64,000 nt of DNA from Priestia aryabhattai (GTDB lineage: Bacteria; Bacillota; Bacilli; Bacillales; Bacillaceae_H). This document shows positions 61,295-64,000 of the stretch, in pieces. The first letter of the stretch is position 1. Every line of letters begins with the position of its first letter. The stretch covers positions 310,001 through 374,000 of the forward strand of contig NZ_JAMBOQ010000003.1 in NCBI RefSeq assembly GCF_023715685.1. The letters are read 5' to 3'. Position numbers and translations under genes: made by a program. The notes under the pieces were generated by a model. It was not told the DNA's origin. It made no database searches and saw nothing but the letters and a program-made list of their open reading frames with translations.

Positions 61295-61527
61295 TTCTTA
61301 TTTCCTTTCTCTTTTGTAAGTAAAAGTCGTTTGTCAAGTTGTATGTCAGAACATCTGCTATATTAAGTTAGTTTATAAGAAAACAAGGTTTACTGGAAGA
61401 GGAAAAAAGTCTTTTTTTAGTGGAAATTTTTTTTATGAGCGAAAAGAGGCGGGATAGGCGGGGGAAAGGGTCTCTATGTGCAGTCAGGGCAAGAGAGATG
61501 TATAATGAAACGAGAGGTGACTAAATT

Positions 61528-62319
61528 ATGTATCTAGTAGACTACCATCATCACACAAACAATTCATTTGACTCACAGGCAGTCATGAAAGAAGTGTGTG
61601 AACAAGCTGTAAAAAACGGCATCAACGAAATTTGTTTTACCGAGCACTTTTCATTAAATCCATTGGCACCAACATATGGTCATATGGATTTTGATAAATA
61701 CGAACGAGAACTAGCTGAATGCAGAGATCAGTTTCAAGGGCAGTTAGTGATTAAAAAAGGAATTGAAATTTGTGAGCCGCACTATTTGAAAGAAGAATAT
61801 CAAAAAACGATAAATCAAGAGAAATTTGATTTTATTTTAGGATCGGTTCACAATATTAATAACATCAAGCTTCGTAAACATTTGGAGCTGAATGATAAAG
61901 AAGCAATTTACCGCACATACTTTAACGAAATGTATAAGCTAGTAAGCGGAGCGGATATTGACGTGTTGGCTCATTTAGATTTAATGAAGCGCTACGCGTT
62001 TGAGCAATACGGCATTTATGACTTTCATCAATTCAAAGATATTTTTGCCGAGATTTTGAAAAAAGCAATCCAGCGCAATATTGGAATTGAAATTAACACT
62101 TCAGGGATAAGAGGGAAGCTAGGCGAAGCGCTACCGGCCCTTGAAGTTGTTGGCCTGTACCGTGATTTAGGCGGAGAGATCTTAACGATTGGGTCTGATT
62201 CACACTTTGTCGAAACCGTAGGAGCTCATATGAAAGAAGCGGTTGAAATGGCGAAACAGTGCGGATTTACAGAGATTTATACGTTTGATCAACGTAAGCC
62301 AAAAGGAATTCGCATTTAA
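61528..62319 (+). CDS. PHP-domain phosphoesterase (histidinol-phosphatase like)
   Basis: A 263-residue PHP protein: metal-site blocks VDYHHHTNNSFDS, CFTEHFSLNP, KKGIEICEP, FILGSVHNI, DVLAHLDLMKRY, INTSGIR and TIGSDSH. The architecture is that of HisJ/YtvP histidinol-phosphatases, but no his genes are near, so another phosphoester may be its substrate. GAGAGGTGAC lies before the ATG. Single gene, ended by a strong shared terminator. Confidence 0.8.
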   Translation: MYLVDYHHHTNNSFDSQAVMKEVCEQAVKNGINEICFTEHFSLNPLAPTYGHMDFDKYERELAECRDQFQGQLVIKKGIEICEPHYLKEEYQKTINQEKFDFILGSVHNINNIKLRKHLELNDKEAIYRTYFNEMYKLVSGADIDVLAHLDLMKRYAFEQYGIYDFHQFKDIFAEILKKAIQRNIGIEINTSGIRGKLGEALPALEVVGLYRDLGGEILTIGSDSHFVETVGAHMKEAVEMAKQCGFTEIYTFDQRKPKGIRI

Positions 62320-62389
62320 TATGAGCGTATTTCACTTTCTCTATACTGAAAAACATACATTTTATTCATTAGAAAAATAATAATAAATT

Positions 62390-62425
62390 AAAAAAGCACG
62401 CTCAGATCAGAGCGTGCTTTTTTAA
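62390..62425. terminator. Bidirectional terminator
   Basis: AAAAAAGCACGCTC and GAGCGTGCTTTTTT pair between the PHP gene and the sinI-like gene. Confidence 0.88.
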
Positions 62426-62426
62426 T

Positions 62427-62549
62427 TTATTTCCGCTTAAACTCCGATAAAAATCTCCGGACTTCTTCGATGGTCAGCCCCAGTTTGCGAGCTACTTCCA
62501 TAAGACTTACCCATTCTTGATCCATTGACAGTACATATTCTTTTTTCAT
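62427..62549 (-). CDS. sinI: SinI-like antirepressor
   Basis: A 40-residue protein, MKKEYVLSMDQEWVSLMEVA continuing RKLGLTIEEVRRFLSEFKRK. MDQEWVSLM and T-x-EEVRRFL match the SinI dimerisation helices (LDQEWVELM and SPEEIRKYL in B. subtilis). SinI binds SinR one to one and lifts repression of matrix operons. AAAGGGTGG lies 9 bases before the ATG. A c-di-GMP-I riboswitch occupies its whole leader. The sinR gene lies upstream on the same strand, the reverse of the B. subtilis order. It is shorter than SinI of B. subtilis (57 residues), with no C-terminal tail. Confidence 0.85.
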   Translation of the reverse strand: MKKEYVLSMDQEWVSLMEVARKLGLTIEEVRRFLSEFKRK

Positions 62550-62561
62550 TACGATTCATCC

Positions 62562-62657
62562 ACCCTTTGCCAGGGAACCCAGCCATCATAGCCGGAAGCG
62601 GCCTTAGACCTGAAGCTTTGCGTCACTATTTTTCAATAGTTTTGCCCTTATCTGGAT
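62562..62657 (-). promoter_or_regulatory. Cyclic di-GMP-I riboswitch (GEMM-I) upstream of sinI
   Basis: Read on the minus strand: CCAGATAAGGGCAAAAC, a P2 stem CTATT-GAAA-AATAG, the invariant GACGCAAAGC (TTTGCGTC on the plus strand at 62617-62624), TTCAGGTCTAAGG, a P3 stem CCGCTTCCGGCTATGATGGC and GGGTTCCCTGG (62570-62580). All conserved blocks of the class I aptamer occur in order. CCCT of the closing stem can instead pair with AGGG of the sinI ribosome site. A TATAAT box (minus strand, 62682-62677) lies about 20 bases before the aptamer, so sinI probably has its own promoter. Confidence 0.93.
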
Positions 62658-62776
62658 AATTTGTAATATTCATTTCATTATATATTTCAAAGTTATTTTA
62701 CAAGAAAATAGTTGTCTAGTATGTCGAAATGAGTCGATTATCACAAAAAATTCGAAAAATTAGTTAATTGAGGATG

Positions 62777-63112
62777 CTAGTTCTTTTTACGGAACTTCAA
62801 ATAACACTGAAATTCAATAAAATCTTCTCGTGTCATGCCATCTTGGATTGCTTGTTCAATTAATTGAAGCCATTCTTTGTTAAGATTCGGCTTTAAAGGT
62901 ACCGTTTCAATGCTAATTTCTGGATCAATTAAATAATCAATGGTTGTATGCAGAGAAGAAGCAATTTTATCAAGCATTTTTAAGGAAGGATTACTGTTAA
63001 GGCCTTTTTCTAAATGACATAAATATGATTTTGAAATATGAGCTTCTTCAGCCAAGCGAGTCATTGAATAACCTTGCTTTAACCGCAAATTCTTAATTTT
63101 TTCTCCTATCAC
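62777..63112 (-). CDS. sinR: SinR-type master regulator
   Basis: A 111-residue protein: XRE-type helix-turn-helix at 1-62 (IGEKIKNLRLKQGYSMTRLAEEA, then HISKSYLCHLEKGLNSNPS and LHTTIDYLIDPE), a linker, and a C-terminal SinI-like interaction domain (NKEWLQLIEQAIQDGMTREDFIEFQCYLKFRKK). Length and both halves match B. subtilis SinR, repressor of biofilm matrix genes. It starts at a GTG behind GAGGATGAA. The sinI-like gene follows 227 bases downstream under separate riboswitch control. Confidence 0.88.
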   Translation of the reverse strand: MIGEKIKNLRLKQGYSMTRLAEEAHISKSYLCHLEKGLNSNPSLKMLDKIASSLHTTIDYLIDPEISIETVPLKPNLNKEWLQLIEQAIQDGMTREDFIEFQCYLKFRKKN

Positions 63113-63322
63113 TTCAGTTCATCCTCTTCATATTGTTTTGTTCATTATAACGTATATAAAGTTCTTTTGTGTATATTAAATCGAAAAATGTTCTTTATAA
63201 AGAATATAAAGAGTAAAGGAGAAACAAGTCTCTGTCTATGAGGTATATAAGCCAATTCATAAAGAGTTCACACAAGCCATTCACAATAAAAGCAAGAAAA
63301 ACATAAGACAGGAGAGATGAAC

Positions 63323-64000
63323 ATGACGTGGAAAACTGAATGGAAGAAATGGAGTACTCATAAAGAGCTGCCAAGTGAATTAAAAAAACAAATGACTGAA
63401 ATGAACGAACGTGAACGAGAAGATGCGTTTTATAAACAGCTGGAGTTTGGAACAGGCGGAATGAGAGGGGAGCTTGGTGCGGGACCTAATCGCATAAATA
63501 TCTATACCATTCGAAAAGTCACGGCTGGACTTGCTAAATACATCGAAGAAAAAGGCCTGGAAGCCAAAAAACGAGGAGTCGTGATTGCATATGATTCCCG
63601 CCATGGTTCAGCAGTATTTGCACTAGAAGCAGCCAAAACATTGGGAGCGCACGGAATTAAAAGCTATGTATTCCAAGAACTGCGCCCAACGCCAGAATTA
63701 TCATTTGCCGTCCGTTATCTTCGCACTTACGCTGGCATTATGATTACAGCGAGCCATAACCCAGCAGCATACAACGGCTATAAAGTATACGGAGAAGACG
63801 GAGCACAGCTTCCTCCTACAGCGGCTGATGTTATCGTTACGCATATGAATGAAATTGAAAATGAACTGCTGCTGGAAGTAAAAGAAGAACATGAACTTTT
63901 AAGACAGAATCTATTAAGCTATATCGGAGAAAATTTGGATCAAGTGTACTTGGACTATGTAAAAGGCCTTCAGCTAAACAACAATGCGGCAAAAACGAAC
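63323..64000 (+). CDS. pgcA: Alpha-phosphoglucomutase (5' part only)
   Basis: The first 226 residues of a phosphohexomutase; the gene runs off the window. GTGGMRGELGAGPNRINIYT is the sugar-phosphate mutase opening, VVIAYDSRHGS follows, and the phosphoserine loop is MITASHNPAAYNGYKVY with its Ser. It interconverts glucose 6- and 1-phosphate, feeding UDP-glucose for wall teichoic acid, glycolipid and exopolysaccharide. AGGAGAGATG precedes the ATG. It is divergent from sinR, with about 210 bases between them. Confidence 0.9.
   Translation, partial: MTWKTEWKKWSTHKELPSELKKQMTEMNEREREDAFYKQLEFGTGGMRGELGAGPNRINIYTIRKVTAGLAKYIEEKGLEAKKRGVVIAYDSRHGSAVFALEAAKTLGAHGIKSYVFQELRPTPELSFAVRYLRTYAGIMITASHNPAAYNGYKVYGEDGAQLPPTAADVIVTHMNEIENELLLEVKEEHELLRQNLLSYIGENLDQVYLDYVKGLQLNNNAAKTN

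Overview
The window looks like a low-GC, endospore-forming member of the Bacillaceae. Gene content and protein style fit the Priestia (Bacillus) megaterium group best: a GlcU-glucose dehydrogenase pair, YfhD- and SinI/SinR-type proteins, sigma-D flagellin control, and AGGAGG-type ribosome binding sites throughout. The species is inferred from remembered family resemblance, not from a search. Both window ends cut genes: an amidase at the left and a phosphoglucomutase at the right.

Layout. 0-9.3 kb: end of an amidase/FAH-family catabolic pair, galE, a damaged GGDEF gene, an HxlR regulator, glcU-gdh, a BASS transporter and a DUF3311 plus SSS symporter pair. 9.3-14.4 kb: a GlnK/GlnL-type two-component system followed by gltT, whose upstream DNA carries the tandem TTTTGT repeats known for GlnL. 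A YfhD-like gene then lies between two direct repeats, one of them invaded by a palindromic element. 14.4-19.3 kb: three secreted cell-wall proteins (NlpC/P60, amidase_3, SpoIID with seven Ig-like repeats). 19.5-24.6 kb: an aldo/keto reductase, small proteins, and ArsB-like and amino-acid permeases. 24.8-28.8 kb: a D- to L-amino acid conversion cassette (N-acylamino acid racemase, GNAT acyltransferase, M20 deacylase, RpiR regulator). 29-33 kb: a sigma-54 activator, a consensus -24/-12 promoter, a class III aminotransferase and an SSS symporter. 33-39.3 kb: MFS and RND exporters and an orphan sdpRI module with a perfect operator. 39.4-45.5 kb: a scarred region with a decayed IS605-type element, an EAL pseudogene, folE, a thioredoxin reductase-like flavoprotein without its CxxC, and a PAS-GGDEF-EAL gene with an in-frame stop. 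45.6-51.2 kb: a glycosyltransferase under a c-di-GMP-I riboswitch and a polyamine-type operon behind twin palindromes. 52-55.4 kb: flagellin hag interrupted by two group I introns, followed by a free-standing LAGLIDADG endonuclease. 55.5-64 kb: pcp-DUF979-DUF969, two zinc-ribbon membrane proteins (one TcaA-like), HPP and PHP proteins, sinR, a second c-di-GMP-I riboswitch in front of a sinI-like gene, and pgcA.

Two systems stand out. (1) A cyclic di-GMP circuit: two class I c-di-GMP aptamers precede the SinR antirepressor SinI and a membrane glycosyltransferase. In both, the 3' strand of the aptamer closing stem is complementary to the Shine-Dalgarno region, which suggests translational ON switches linking c-di-GMP to matrix production. 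All three c-di-GMP turnover genes in the window are damaged, so the ligand must be set elsewhere. (2) The flagellin gene: two closely related group I introns split the conserved C-terminal region. The 5' part of the second intron itself encodes a complete substitute for the last 14 residues plus stop, so transcripts that keep intron 2 should still give a full-length flagellin.
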